64,000 nucleotides of DNA from Caballeronia humi (GCF_001544475.1 NZ_FCNW02000003.1:248001-312000); one strand, 5' to 3'. Positions 45,474 to 55,085 are shown, counted from the first letter of the stretch. The notes: generated by a model from the letters alone, not told the origin. A program made the numbers and translations.

Positions 45474-45647
45474 GGAAACCTGTCTGCAGAGGGGAAATGG
45501 CCGGCGCTTTCTCTGTGGCCGGAAGATGAATCAAGGTAGCACGGCCCATGCCCGTCGCGCCTTTTGGTGCACGCAATCGGCGCGCGCGACGCGTAAGATA
45601 TGACGACCCTCGTTCAACGCAAGGCAACGCAATCGCGGGAGGTTTCC

Positions 45648-47030
45648 ATGTCACAGCATTTCGACGCCGTCGTGATCGGCACCGGACAAGGCGGCTCGCC
45701 GCTCGCCGTGCGCCTCGCGCAAAGCGGACGCAAGACGGCGGTCATCGAGCGGCATCTGTTCGGCGGCACCTGCGTGAACGTCGGCTGCACGCCGACCAAG
45801 ACGTACGTCGCGAGCGCGCGCGCCGCGCATGTCGCGCGCCATGCGGCGGAGTACGGCGTGATGATCGGCGGCGACGTGCGCATCGACATGGCGCGCGTGA
45901 AGGCACGCAAGGACGAGGTGATCGGCCAGTCACGCAACGGCGTCGAAAAATGGCTCCGCGATACGCCCAACATGACGGTTTTCACTGGCCACGCGCGCTT
46001 TACGGGTCTGCACGCGATCCGCGTCGACGGAAACGACGGCCAGCAGCACGACCTGCAAGCCGACACGGTTTTCATCAACACCGGCACGCGCCCGACGATT
46101 CCCGACATCGACGGCATCGAGCGCGTTTCGTATCTGACCAACTCGACGCTGCTCGATCTCACCGAGGTGCCCGAGCATCTGGTGATCGTCGGCGGGAGCT
46201 ATATCGCGCTCGAATTCGCGCAGATGTTTCGCCGTTTCGGCAGCCGCGTGACGGTGCTCGTGCGCGGCAAGCGCGTGCTCGCGCGCGAGGACGCTGATTT
46301 CGCCGAAAGCGTTCAGGCCGTGCTGGCGAAGGAGGGCGTCGAGTTCCGTTTCGGCGGGGAGCCGACGCGTGTCGAGCCGCTGGAGAAGGGCGTGCGGATC
46401 ACGCTGAACGAGGCGACGCTCAACGCCTCGCATCTGCTCTTCGCGACCGGCCGACAGCCCAATACCGACGACCTCGGCCTCGACGCCGCGGGCCTCGCCA
46501 CCGACAAACACGGCCTGATTGAAGTCGACGCCCAGTTGCGCACGAAGGTCGAGGGCATCTGGGCGATCGGCGACGTGAACGGGCGCGGCGCGTTCACGCA
46601 TACGTCGTACAACGATTTCGAGGTCGTCGCGGCGAATCTCCTCGACGGCGAAACGCGCAACGTCGATACACGGATCATGACCTACGCGGTATTCGTCGAT
46701 CCGCCGTTCGCGCGCGTCGGCATGAGCGAGAGCGAAGTGCGCGCGGCTGGCGCGGACGCACTGATCGCGAGGATGCCGATGTCACGCGTGGGCCGCGCGC
46801 GCGAACGCAGCGAGACGGACGGCTTCATGAAGGCGATGGTCGACGCGAAGACGAAGCGGATTCTCGGCGCGGCGATCCACGGCATCGAAGGCGATGAAGC
46901 GATCCATACGTTCGTCGACATCATGAACGCGGGCGCGCCCTACACGACGCTGCAACAGGCGATGCACATCCATCCGACCGTCAGCGAACTGATCCCGACG
47001 CTGCTCGGCATGCTGAAGCCGCTCAAATAA
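45648..47030 (+). CDS. FAD-dependent pyridine-nucleotide-disulfide oxidoreductase (mercuric-reductase-like)
   Basis: Encodes 460 residues from the ATG at 45648, with a gggagg site upstream. The FAD fold (VVIGTGQGGSPLAVRLAQSG), the redox-active CVNVGCTPTK, a second NAD(P) fold (HLVIVGGSYIALEFAQMF), the block LFATGRQPNTDDLGLD, and the dimer domain with HIHPTVSELIPTLL are all visible. It lacks the N-terminal metal-binding domain and the C-terminal vicinal cysteines of true MerA. The substrate is unknown; a thiol/disulfide or general reductase role is likely. Confidence 0.88.
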   Translation: MSQHFDAVVIGTGQGGSPLAVRLAQSGRKTAVIERHLFGGTCVNVGCTPTKTYVASARAAHVARHAAEYGVMIGGDVRIDMARVKARKDEVIGQSRNGVEKWLRDTPNMTVFTGHARFTGLHAIRVDGNDGQQHDLQADTVFINTGTRPTIPDIDGIERVSYLTNSTLLDLTEVPEHLVIVGGSYIALEFAQMFRRFGSRVTVLVRGKRVLAREDADFAESVQAVLAKEGVEFRFGGEPTRVEPLEKGVRITLNEATLNASHLLFATGRQPNTDDLGLDAAGLATDKHGLIEVDAQLRTKVEGIWAIGDVNGRGAFTHTSYNDFEVVAANLLDGETRNVDTRIMTYAVFVDPPFARVGMSESEVRAAGADALIARMPMSRVGRARERSETDGFMKAMVDAKTKRILGAAIHGIEGDEAIHTFVDIMNAGAPYTTLQQAMHIHPTVSELIPTLLGMLKPLK

Positions 47031-47031
47031 A

Positions 47032-48270
47032 TCAAGCCTCGACCGGCGGCTTCTCGGCTTCCTTCGTGAGCGCCGCCTCGCGCGTTTCAGGCATCGCAAG
47101 CCAGACGAGCGCCGCCGCGAGCGCGCCGGCCGCAGCAAGCCCGAAGAAGCTCATCGACGTGCCGAAGCGGTCGGCGGCGAAACCCGCGGCCGCCGTCGAA
47201 AGCGTCGCCCCGACGCCCGCCGCCAGCCCGAAGAAGCCGATGCACAGGTTGTAGCGGCCCTTGCCACCGGCGACGTCGGCGGCGATCAGCGGCAGCATCA
47301 CGCCGAACACGGCCGCGCTGATGCCGTCGAGCATCTGCACCGGCACGAGCAGATACGGGCTGCTCACGCCGGCGAACAGCAGCGCGCGCACCGGCAGCGC
47401 GCAAAAGCCCAGGATCAGCACCGGGCGTCGTCCCCAGCGCTGCGCCTGCCGTCCGACCCACGGCGACAGCGCCGCGACGATGAACTGCGGCACGATGATG
47501 CACGCCGCGATCACGAGTTGAACGTTGTCGCCCATGTGCGCGGTGACTTCGCCGGCGGCGAGATTCAGCATTGCCGCATTCGAGAGGTGAAACAGCACGA
47601 TGCACGCCGCGAAGATCAAGAGGCGCCTGTCCTGCAGCATCTCGCGCAGGGTCTCGCGCTCCTCGCCGGTTTCCGTCAGCTTTTTCTCCTTCGGACTGCC
47701 GCGCGGCAGCTTCGGCGCCATCTCGTGATGGATCATCGAAAGCGCGACGAGCGCCGGCAGCGCGAGCGCGGCTGTCAGGAAGAACACCGAGCGCAGCGAG
47801 AAATACTCGCCGAACACGCCCATCAGGGCGGCCGTGAGCGCGCTGCCGATCGATGCCCAGCGCGCGTTGCGCCCGAGCCGGTCGCCGAGATCGGCACGGG
47901 AGACGAGCGCGTACGAGATCGCCGCCATCGCGGGCACGAGCATGCAGCTCGCGAAGCCGTGCAGCACTTCGGCGGCGAAGACCATGACGAACGTCGGGCT
48001 CGCCGCGAGAAAGAGCGCGCTCGCGATGATCGCGATGATCGCGGAGGCGGCGGCGAACTTCTTGTTGCGCATTGCGTCGACGAGCGCGCCCGCCGGCAGC
48101 TGGCTCGCCATCGCGCTGATCGTGCCGACGGAGAGCATCAGGCCGATCTCGCCCTGCGTCCATTTGTTGGCCGAAAGGTAGGACGCGATGAAAGGGCCGA
48201 AGCCGGTCTGCACGTTGGCGACGAAGAAGTTCAGCCAGTCGAGCGCGCGAAGACTTCGTGCAATTACCAT
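47032..48270 (-). CDS. Major facilitator superfamily transporter
   Basis: Encodes 412 residues with 12 predicted transmembrane segments. Seen: LNFFVANVQTGFGPFIASYL at the N-terminus, GALVDAMRNKKFAAASAIIA (the MFS loop 2-3 region), and GVMLPLIAADVAGGKGRYNL near residue 320. Family members of this type are drug- or metabolite-efflux proteins. It converges on the preceding oxidoreductase gene with a one-base gap. The substrate cannot be inferred. Confidence 0.88.
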   Translation of the reverse strand: MVIARSLRALDWLNFFVANVQTGFGPFIASYLSANKWTQGEIGLMLSVGTISAMASQLPAGALVDAMRNKKFAAASAIIAIIASALFLAASPTFVMVFAAEVLHGFASCMLVPAMAAISYALVSRADLGDRLGRNARWASIGSALTAALMGVFGEYFSLRSVFFLTAALALPALVALSMIHHEMAPKLPRGSPKEKKLTETGEERETLREMLQDRRLLIFAACIVLFHLSNAAMLNLAAGEVTAHMGDNVQLVIAACIIVPQFIVAALSPWVGRQAQRWGRRPVLILGFCALPVRALLFAGVSSPYLLVPVQMLDGISAAVFGVMLPLIAADVAGGKGRYNLCIGFFGLAAGVGATLSTAAAGFAADRFGTSMSFFGLAAAGALAAALVWLAMPETREAALTKEAEKPPVEA

Positions 48271-48294
48271 TGTTGTGGATCGGTCTCGTTGTCG

Positions 48295-49467
48295 TTATCT
48301 GGAGGAGCGCGCGGCCGAAGCCGCACCCACCACGCCCGCGACCCCCGACGCGCCCGACGCCACCGCGCCGGTCGCGACGGCGCCCGACGAAGACGACGCA
48401 GCGGACGCGGGGGCCGAAGCGGCAGCGGTGGCGGAAGCCGGCGCGGGCACGACGGGAGAAACGATCTTGATCGGTTGTTCAGGTCCGTAAGTAGGTGACG
48501 CCTTCAGTTGCGCGTCGGTGAAATCCATCTGCAATTGCAGGGCCTTGTTGCGTGTCACGAGCCGCAAGTCGCCCCAGTTCGCCGCGACGTGTCGCTTGTC
48601 GCCGGAGAGCGAATCGCTCAGGTCGACCACGACCGCCTGCGGCTGTGCCTGCGAGTCGATCAGCACGTCGACCACGCGGCCCATGCGGCCGCCGTTTTTC
48701 GCGAGAACGGTCGAATCGACGAGCTGTGCGAGGTTGGGCGGCACGTCCTTAACCGGCAGCGGCTTGGGCACCGCATCGGTCTTCGGCTTCGGCATGCCGG
48801 GCGGAGGCGCGCCGAGCGTGATCGCGGCGGTTTTCGCGGCCGGCGTGAAGCGGAACGCCGTCCACGGAAAGACGACCTTGCGATCGCCCACACCGAGGAA
48901 GCCCGCAAGATTCACCATCATCAGCTTAGGCTTCGCGGCGTTGTCGACGAAAAGGTCGATTGCCCGGCCGATCACCTTGCCGTCGGGACGCTGCACTTCG
49001 CTGTCGAGCAGGCCGTGGAGCTGGTCGTGCTGGAGAATGCGCGTTGAGATGATCTGCGGCGGAGGCGGCGGCTCGGGCTCTTCCACAGGCGGAGGAGCGG
49101 GCGGCACCACGGGCTTCGGCTTCACGACGCGGCGTTTCGGTTTTGGCGGAGGCGGCGTTTTCGTTTGCGACGCCGGCTCGGCTTCGGCGACGACCACCGC
49201 CGACGACGGCTCCTCGGCATCGGCGGCTTCACCTTCGCTCGGCGGCGGCTGGTACGAATGCTCGACGATCGGCACAGGCGACTGCTGCGGCAAGAGACTG
49301 CACGCCGACAGCGCGCAGAGCGCGGCGAGGGCACTCAGCCGGGCGCGGCGCTGCCACGCGGCAAAGAGCGCCGCCACAGCGAGGCCAAGCGCCAGCATCG
49401 CCGGCAACGACAGATCTCGGGCTGAACCATCTCGACTTCGACTTCGACGCGAGAAACCGCCAGTCAT
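48295..49467 (-). CDS. PRC-barrel-domain envelope protein with Pro-rich region
   Basis: Encodes 390 residues from the ATG at 49467 (a GTG lies one codon earlier). An N-terminal hydrophobic segment (LPAMLALGLAVAALFAAW) is followed by a lipobox-like ALSAC. A Pro-rich linker with PKPKRR repeats (residues 80-135) then leads to two PRC-barrel-like domains: DSEVQRPDGKVIGRAIDLFV near 155 and LAKNGGRMGRVVDVLIDSQ near 255. An Ala/Ser-rich end follows. It is probably anchored to the membrane. Role unknown; no close named homologue is recognised. Confidence 0.75.
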   Translation of the reverse strand: MTGGFSRRSRSRDGSARDLSLPAMLALGLAVAALFAAWQRRARLSALAALCALSACSLLPQQSPVPIVEHSYQPPPSEGEAADAEEPSSAVVVAEAEPASQTKTPPPPKPKRRVVKPKPVVPPAPPPVEEPEPPPPPQIISTRILQHDQLHGLLDSEVQRPDGKVIGRAIDLFVDNAAKPKLMMVNLAGFLGVGDRKVVFPWTAFRFTPAAKTAAITLGAPPPGMPKPKTDAVPKPLPVKDVPPNLAQLVDSTVLAKNGGRMGRVVDVLIDSQAQPQAVVVDLSDSLSGDKRHVAANWGDLRLVTRNKALQLQMDFTDAQLKASPTYGPEQPIKIVSPVVPAPASATAAASAPASAASSSSGAVATGAVASGASGVAGVVGAASAARSSR

Positions 49468-49569
49468 CACAAAAGCTCCATTGTCCGGGCCGCCTGCCTG
49501 GGTCAGATCGCCCCGGACGCAGCTTGCATGGCCGGGGCGGATTGAGAAGTTAACGCGCGCTGCGGGCGC

Positions 49570-50121
49570 TCAGTCGCCCAATGGCTTCGGGCGCGCTTCA
49601 GTTGCCGCGGCGAGCCGCGCGACGGTATCGGGCGCACCCATCTTTTCAGCGGCATCGCGCGCGGAGAAGCCGTTCGCGTCGCGCGCCCCGGGGTCCGCGC
49701 CGTGCGCGATCAGATACTCCACCAGTTCGACGCGATTGAACATCGCCGCGATCATCAGCGCCGTGCGGCCATCCGGCGACGCGCCTTCGACATCCGCGCC
49801 GTGCGCGAGCAGCACTTCGATGACCGGCAGGTAGCCCTTGAATGCGGCGCCCGCGATCGGCGTCTGGCCACGATCGTTGCGCAGATCGGGATCGGCCTTG
49901 TGTTCGAGGAGCACGCGCACCGCGTCGGCGTGGCCGTGATAGCTCGCGAGCATCACGAGCGTGTCGCCGTGGTCGTTGCGCAGGTTCGGCGGGAGGCCCT
50001 TCGACAGCAGGGCGTCGAGCATCACCGCATCGCCGCGCCGGGCGACATCAAATACTTCGCTCGCGAACGCGATCATGTCCTCGTCGGGGCCCTGCGTCGT
50101 TCGGTTGTCGGGTTCTTGCAT
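49570..50121 (-). CDS. Ankyrin-repeat protein
   Basis: Encodes 183 residues with about four ankyrin repeats (DTLVMLASYHGHADAVRVLL, TPIAGAAFKGYLPVIEVLLA, TALMIAAMFNRVELVEYLIA, and a final shorter unit). No signal peptide. A ggag site precedes the ATG. Such short ankyrin proteins are usually protein-binding; the partner is not evident here. Confidence 0.9.
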   Translation of the reverse strand: MQEPDNRTTQGPDEDMIAFASEVFDVARRGDAVMLDALLSKGLPPNLRNDHGDTLVMLASYHGHADAVRVLLEHKADPDLRNDRGQTPIAGAAFKGYLPVIEVLLAHGADVEGASPDGRTALMIAAMFNRVELVEYLIAHGADPGARDANGFSARDAAEKMGAPDTVARLAAATEARPKPLGD

Positions 50122-50347
50122 GGTCTTGCTCCGTCTCGGCTGCCGGGTGAAACGCGCGGCGGGCGGGTTGCGTGCTCTTAAGCGTCGAACTGTGTGCAGG
50201 TCGAAAGCGCAGGTTGAAGGATACAGGTTTGCTCGCGCGGGCTGCGTGTCAGCACGATTCGCGCCAAGTGGGCGCTTGCGTGCTTGACTCGTGATGTCGC
50301 GCGCACTTACGCTCGGCGCAATCCATCGATCAAAGGGAGCCGCTCAC

Positions 50348-50971
50348 ATGACCGATTCCGACATCGCCGTACGCCGCAAGGCGCCCGCCGCCGAACGCAA
50401 CCGCGACGCCATCCTCGCCGTGCTCGCGCGCGTCCTGCCAGAGCGCGGCGTCGTGCTGGAGATCGCGAGCGGCACCGGCCAGCACGCCGTGCATTGCGCG
50501 AGGGCGCTGCCGGGCATCGACTGGCAGCCGAGCGATCCGGATGCGGGCTCGCGTGCGTCCATCGAGGCGTGGCGCGTTCACGAAGGGCTTGCGAACCTGA
50601 AGACGCCGCTCGCAACCGATGTGCGCGCGGCGGACTGGGGCGTGAAATCGGCAGCGGCGATCGTCTGCGTCAATATGATCCACATCGCGCCTTGGGACGC
50701 GGCCGAGGCACTTTTCGACGGCGCCGGGCGGTTGATCGCGGCGGGTGGTGTGCTCTACCTGTATGGCCCGTACAAGCGCGACGGCGCGCACACGGCGCCG
50801 AGCAACGAAGCATTCGATGCGCAACTCCGCGCAACCGACCCGCGCTGGGGCGTGCGTGACATGGAAGCGGTGGACGCGCTGGGGCGCGGCGCTGGTTTCG
50901 TGCTGGAGGAAGTCGTGCCGATGCCGGCGAATAACTTCAGTCTGGTGTTTCGGAAGGGTGCGACGGTCTGA
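50348..50971 (+). CDS. DUF938 family SAM-dependent methyltransferase-like protein
   Basis: Encodes 207 residues from the ATG at 50348 with a gggag site. Seen: the SAM-binding motif VVLEIASGTGQHAVHCARAL near residue 35, then WQPSDPDAGSRASIEAW, INMIHIAPW-like VNMIHIAPWDAAEALFDGAG, and LYLYGPYKRDGAHTAPSNE, the DUF938 core. The substrate is unknown. The frame begins at 50291. Confidence 0.88.
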   Translation: MTDSDIAVRRKAPAAERNRDAILAVLARVLPERGVVLEIASGTGQHAVHCARALPGIDWQPSDPDAGSRASIEAWRVHEGLANLKTPLATDVRAADWGVKSAAAIVCVNMIHIAPWDAAEALFDGAGRLIAAGGVLYLYGPYKRDGAHTAPSNEAFDAQLRATDPRWGVRDMEAVDALGRGAGFVLEEVVPMPANNFSLVFRKGATV

Positions 50972-50972
50972 C

Positions 50973-51270
50973 AGCGTCCGAAATTGCGCAGCGCGCAACG
51001 TGCCAGGTCACGAGCGGCAAATTGTTGATCAAATCGAACACGTTCGCTTCACGCGCTTCGGCGTGGCGTTACGTATCGCGCTCGATGGTCAGGAAGCGTT
51101 CGGAATTGCGCCGCGCGCACCGCGCCAAGTCGCGCGCGGCAAGCTGTTTGATCAAATCGAGCGCGTCGTCGCTTCACGCGTTTCGGCGCGGCGATACTTA
51201 TCGCGCTCGATGGTCTGAAAGCATTCAGACTTGCACCGCGCGCATCGCGTTTCGTCGCGCGGCAAGCCGT
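50973..51270. repeat. Tandem repeats, about 122-125 bases per unit
   Basis: Units start at 50973, 51095 and 51220 (agcgtccgaaattgcg, agcgttcggaattgcg, agcattcagacttgca). Units 1 and 2 share the strings ttgatcaaatcga, ttcacgcg, ttcggcg and atcgcgctcgatggtc; unit 3 is cut off at the gene end at 51281. The repeat fills the whole 309-base gap between two converging genes, and it differs in sequence from the repeat at 37.6 kb. Confidence 0.82.
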
Positions 51271-51280
51271 CCAAGAAGCC

Positions 51281-52213
51281 TCAAGTCCCCACGCCGACGC
51301 CGCGCTCCGCGACCGCGACCGGCTTCCCCCACCGCACCGTCGCCATCAGAGATGCCGCGACGATCATCCCGCCGCCGATCCAGCCGCCAGCCGACACCGT
51401 TTCCCCCAGCCACACACTCGCGAAGAGCGCGCCGAACGCGGGTTCGCTGCCCATCAGCAGGGACACGCGCGTCGGGCTGCTGCGGCCGATCGCGAAGTTC
51501 TGCGCGAAGAACGCGAACAGCGTGCACGCGCAGACGAGATAGATCACCGATCCCCAGAAGAGCCCGTGTCCGGCGAACGCGGGCACGTGGCGCAGTTGCC
51601 CCGGCGCGAAAACCAGCGCGACGACCACGCTCCCGATCGTGACGACGCCCGCCTGCACCGCCGTGATCGACAGCGCGGGCAGGGCTGCCGCGCCGCGCAT
51701 GACGCGCTTGGTCACACAGACGTTGAGCGCGCGCAACAGGGCCGCCACAAGGATCAGCGCGTCGCCGGAGTTGAAGACGAACGCGCCGTCGCCGGCGAGG
51801 AGCCACGCACCCGCGAGCGACACCGCGACCGCCAGCCATTCGATACGGCTCGGCCGCCGCCGCAACAGCGCCCATTCGACGATCGGCGTCAGCACGACGC
51901 ACAGGCTGATGAGGAACGCCGCGTTTGCCGCGCGCGTCTGCATCACGCCGAAGGTTTCCGCGAGAAAGATCGCGAAGAGCAATACGCCGACGGTCAGCAC
52001 GCCACGCACGGTGGCGGCATCGGCGCGGCGAAAGTGTCGCAGACTCGGCGACAGTAAACAGAACGTGATGCCGAAGCGCAGCGCAAGGAGAGCGAGCACG
52101 GGATAGACCGCCAGCGCCTCCTTCACGACCCCGTAGCTGCTGCCCCACACGATGGCGACCCCGAGCAACATCAGGTCCGAGAGAAGTTGCAGACGCTTGG
52201 TGTCGGTTGTCAT
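51281..52213 (-). CDS. EamA/DMT-family transporter
   Basis: Encodes 310 residues with ten hydrophobic segments in two EamA halves. Seen: LLGVAIVWGSSYGVVKEALA near residue 15, TRAANAAFLISLCVVLTPIV near residue 105, and the second-half SLLMGSEPAFGALFASVWLG near residue 255. An exporter of metabolites or amino acids by family. It is divergent from a LysR gene that probably controls it. Confidence 0.9.
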   Translation of the reverse strand: MTTDTKRLQLLSDLMLLGVAIVWGSSYGVVKEALAVYPVLALLALRFGITFCLLSPSLRHFRRADAATVRGVLTVGVLLFAIFLAETFGVMQTRAANAAFLISLCVVLTPIVEWALLRRRPSRIEWLAVAVSLAGAWLLAGDGAFVFNSGDALILVAALLRALNVCVTKRVMRGAAALPALSITAVQAGVVTIGSVVVALVFAPGQLRHVPAFAGHGLFWGSVIYLVCACTLFAFFAQNFAIGRSSPTRVSLLMGSEPAFGALFASVWLGETVSAGGWIGGGMIVAASLMATVRWGKPVAVAERGVGVGT

Positions 52214-52310
52214 GGCGCGGCCGGTAAGGAGTCGAGCCGCCATTGTCGAATGATGTATGAACCGCGATAATCGGGTGCGCGTGCACAACCTTTTTGCGTC
52301 TCGCGCACAA

Positions 52311-53222
52311 ATGAACCCGTCCGAACTTTTTGCGTTGCTGCCCGACATGGCGGTGTTCGCGCGCGTCGTCGATGCCGGCAACTTCTCGGTCGCCGCACGC
52401 CAGCTCGGCAGCACGCCATCGACCGTCAGTCGCCAGATCAAGCGTCTCGAGGACGCGCTCGCCACGCGCCTCCTCGAACGCTCGACGCGCAAGGTCCGCG
52501 TGACCGAATCGGGCCAGCAGGTGTATCGGTACTGTCGCGACATGGCGGCGGCCGCGTCGGGAGCGGTCGACGCGGCGGGGCGCGTCGTCGGCAGGGCGCA
52601 GGGGCGGGTCGCGGTGAGCGCGCCGTCGGCGTATGCGAAATCCGTGATTCATCCGCTCGTGCCGGCGTTTCTCGCGGCTTATCCCGAAGTCGACATCCAG
52701 TTGCGCTTCGACGACCACGATATCGATCCGCTCGACAGCGATCTCGATCTCGTGATCCGCGTGACGGAGCGCCCGCCGCAGGGGCTCGCGGCGCGACCGC
52801 TCGGACGCGTGCGCTGGGTGCTGTGCGCGTCGGGCGCGTATCTGCGCGAGCGCGGCACGCCCACGCATCCGCGCGAGCTCGCGACGCACGATTGCATCTG
52901 GCTAGGCGAAACCGCCGATGACAACCGCTGGCAGTTCCGCCGCGGCAGCGAGACGGCGAGCGTGGCGGTGCGCGGCCGCTATGTCGCGAATCACGCGGGC
53001 GCGCGCCTGGAGGCGGCGCAGGCAGGCCTCGGCATCGCGAGCTTGCCGGAATTTGCCGCCCTCGACGCGCTCGCGGCGGGCGCCGTCACGCGCGTGCTCG
53101 ACGACTGGACCCTCGAAGCGCGCGCGTATCAGGGACCGGTCTGGCTGCTCTATCCGCCGAACCGCTTTTTACCGCCGAAGGTGCGCGCGCTGATCGACTT
53201 TCTGGCGGAGCGGCTGGCTTGA
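52311..53222 (+). CDS. LysR-family transcriptional regulator
   Basis: Encodes 303 residues. The helix-turn-helix is clear: MAVFARVVDAGNFSVAARQL followed by GSTPSTVSRQIKRLEDALAT. The effector domain follows, with VSAPSAYAKSVIHPLVPAFL near residue 100. A frame runs upstream to the ATG at 52257, but the extra 18 residues are not typical. No clear ribosome site decides the start. Divergent from the EamA transporter gene by 97 bases, the standard LysR-target layout. Confidence 0.9.
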   Translation: MNPSELFALLPDMAVFARVVDAGNFSVAARQLGSTPSTVSRQIKRLEDALATRLLERSTRKVRVTESGQQVYRYCRDMAAAASGAVDAAGRVVGRAQGRVAVSAPSAYAKSVIHPLVPAFLAAYPEVDIQLRFDDHDIDPLDSDLDLVIRVTERPPQGLAARPLGRVRWVLCASGAYLRERGTPTHPRELATHDCIWLGETADDNRWQFRRGSETASVAVRGRYVANHAGARLEAAQAGLGIASLPEFAALDALAAGAVTRVLDDWTLEARAYQGPVWLLYPPNRFLPPKVRALIDFLAERLA

Positions 53223-53433
53223 GCGCACCGGCCGTTGGCACGGTCGATTGCATCGCCTCAGCAGAACAGACAGCAAGGGTGCCGAAGCAGGAGGCCGCGG
53301 AGGCCGCCGTTCACGCAAGGATCATCGACTTCGAGCCGAAAACAGCGTCGCCGTGTAGACTGCGAATGCTCGTTCGCCACGCCGCGCCCGAGGGCCGCGG
53401 CCCAACAGATTTCCTCATACGGAGGCATCGTTC

Positions 53434-54612
53434 ATGCACGCAGCGTTGCCGCAGCAAACGGAGCAGAACGCCGGTTCCAGCGACGCAGGCGCGTCGCAGA
53501 CGCCGCGCGACCTGCGCCGCGTCGACATCCATCCCGATCATTGGTATCCGCTCGCGTGGTCGCGCGAGGTGAAGCGTGGCAAGACGCACGGCGTCTTTTT
53601 CGCCGGCGACCCGATCGTCCTCGTGCGCACGGACTCGGGCCGCGTCTTCGCGCTCGAGGACCGCTGCGCGCACCGGCAGGTGCCGCTGCACGCGGGCGTC
53701 GTCGATGGCGAATCGATCCGCTGCTGCTATCACGGCTGGACCTACGACTGCACCGGCCGCTGCATCGACGTCCCTTATCTCGGCCGCGAGCGGCTGCCGA
53801 ACGGCGTGCGCTCGTATCCGTGCCGCGAGGAAGCGGGGCTCGTCTTCGTGTTCACCGGCGACCCGCTGCTCGCCGGTCAAGCCAGGTTCCCCGAACTTGC
53901 CTCCGCGAGCGACAAGGCCTACAAGACGCGCCGCTTCGGCCGCGCGGTCAAATGTCACTACACGTTCATGCACGAAAACCTGATGGACATGAACCATCAG
54001 TTTCTGCACCGCAAGCAGATGGGGCAGATGAAGGCGCGCTCGCTCGGGCGCCGGCGCGGCGAGGACTGGGTCGAAGTCGATTACACGTTCGCGCGCGAGG
54101 AAGGCAAGCAGCCGATCGGCGAAGCGCTCGTGTTCGGGCAGAAGCGGGGCAACGACAGCACCCGTCCGGACGACGCCCACAAGGACGTCATGACGATTCG
54201 CACCGCCTATCCGTACCAGACGCTCAAGATCCGCACCAAGGACGACACGATGGTGATGGATCTGTGGATCGCCTACGTGCCGCTCGATCGCGAGCAGCGC
54301 ACCAATCGCACGTTTGGCCTGTTGTCGATCCGCCGCCCGAAAGTACCGCTTGTCCTCGATGCCGCGTGGCCGTTGCTCGTATGGTTCACCGAGCGCATCT
54401 TCAAGGAGGATCGGTGGATCGTCGAGCGCGAGCAGGAAGCGCATGACCGCCAGGGCGCCGACCACAATCACGAAGTGTTTCCGGTCATCAACGAATTGCG
54501 CGCGCTTTTGACGGAACGCGGCGCGCCGGAGCGCGATGCGACCACGCATGGCTTCGACGGCCGACGCGTGCATCTGATCCAGCCGGTGACGGACCTGCCC
54601 TCGGCGTCATGA
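53434..54612 (+). CDS. Rieske-type aromatic ring-hydroxylating oxygenase, large subunit
   Basis: Encodes 392 residues. The Rieske cluster ligands are seen in DRCAHRQVPL and CCYHGWTYDCTG (CxH then CxxH). The mononuclear iron site is visible in ENLMDMNHQFLHRKQMG, with DxxHxxxH. It uses O2 to hydroxylate or dealkylate an aromatic ring. No gene for a ferredoxin, reductase or small subunit is adjacent, so it needs partners encoded elsewhere. The substrate is unknown. Confidence 0.9.
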   Translation: MHAALPQQTEQNAGSSDAGASQTPRDLRRVDIHPDHWYPLAWSREVKRGKTHGVFFAGDPIVLVRTDSGRVFALEDRCAHRQVPLHAGVVDGESIRCCYHGWTYDCTGRCIDVPYLGRERLPNGVRSYPCREEAGLVFVFTGDPLLAGQARFPELASASDKAYKTRRFGRAVKCHYTFMHENLMDMNHQFLHRKQMGQMKARSLGRRRGEDWVEVDYTFAREEGKQPIGEALVFGQKRGNDSTRPDDAHKDVMTIRTAYPYQTLKIRTKDDTMVMDLWIAYVPLDREQRTNRTFGLLSIRRPKVPLVLDAAWPLLVWFTERIFKEDRWIVEREQEAHDRQGADHNHEVFPVINELRALLTERGAPERDATTHGFDGRRVHLIQPVTDLPSAS

Positions 54613-54708
54613 GGCGTGCATGTCGCCGCGCATCGGGCATGGCCCACTGGCGCGAAACGCGCGGCGGCGCTATACAGAAGGGATGCTCCACACGAAGGAG
54701 GTGCGACC

Positions 54709-54981
54709 ATGACACGCGACTCGACTGACCCATCCGCCGACGACACCACGACGCCCGAAACGTCGCAGCCCGAGCTCGAACATTTCGATGCGGCGCTCGC
54801 GCACGTCGATGATTCGGTCGCGGCGGGCCGGATGGCCGCGGGCGCGGCGAAGGGCATTCTGTACAGCATCATCGAGACGCTCGGTACGCTCGTTGGCGAT
54901 CCGGATTTGCCGGCGCATGCGCGCTCCGGATATGAGGGATTGCTTGAGACGGCGCGCGAGTTGCGCGCGAAGATCGATTAG
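54709..54981 (+). CDS. Hypothetical protein (90 aa)
   Basis: Encodes 90 residues from the ATG at 54709, with a strong gaaggagg site. An acidic, low-complexity N-terminus (STDPSADDTTTPETSQPELE) leads into a helical body AGRMAAGAAKGILYSIIETL. No signal peptide. No family is recognised. Confidence 0.75.
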   Translation: MTRDSTDPSADDTTTPETSQPELEHFDAALAHVDDSVAAGRMAAGAAKGILYSIIETLGTLVGDPDLPAHARSGYEGLLETARELRAKID

Positions 54982-54984
54982 TGG

Positions 54985-55085
54985 GAGAGGCGCTGACGCC
55001 TGGGGTCGAGGAGGGGCGGTACGTATAGACCGAAACCAAAGCAAGTTCCCCCTCATCCCAGCGCCAGCGTCAAGCCTCGCCAATT
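54985..55085. repeat. Shortened copy of the inverted-repeat element
   Basis: Outer-arm sequence ggcgctgacgcctggggt near 54990 pairs with atcccagcgccagcgtcaag near 55056, around a core atagaccgaaaccaaagcaa that matches 32552-32571 (atagaccgaaaacaaagcaa). It looks like a deletion derivative keeping the ends of the element at 31895-32630. Confidence 0.65.
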
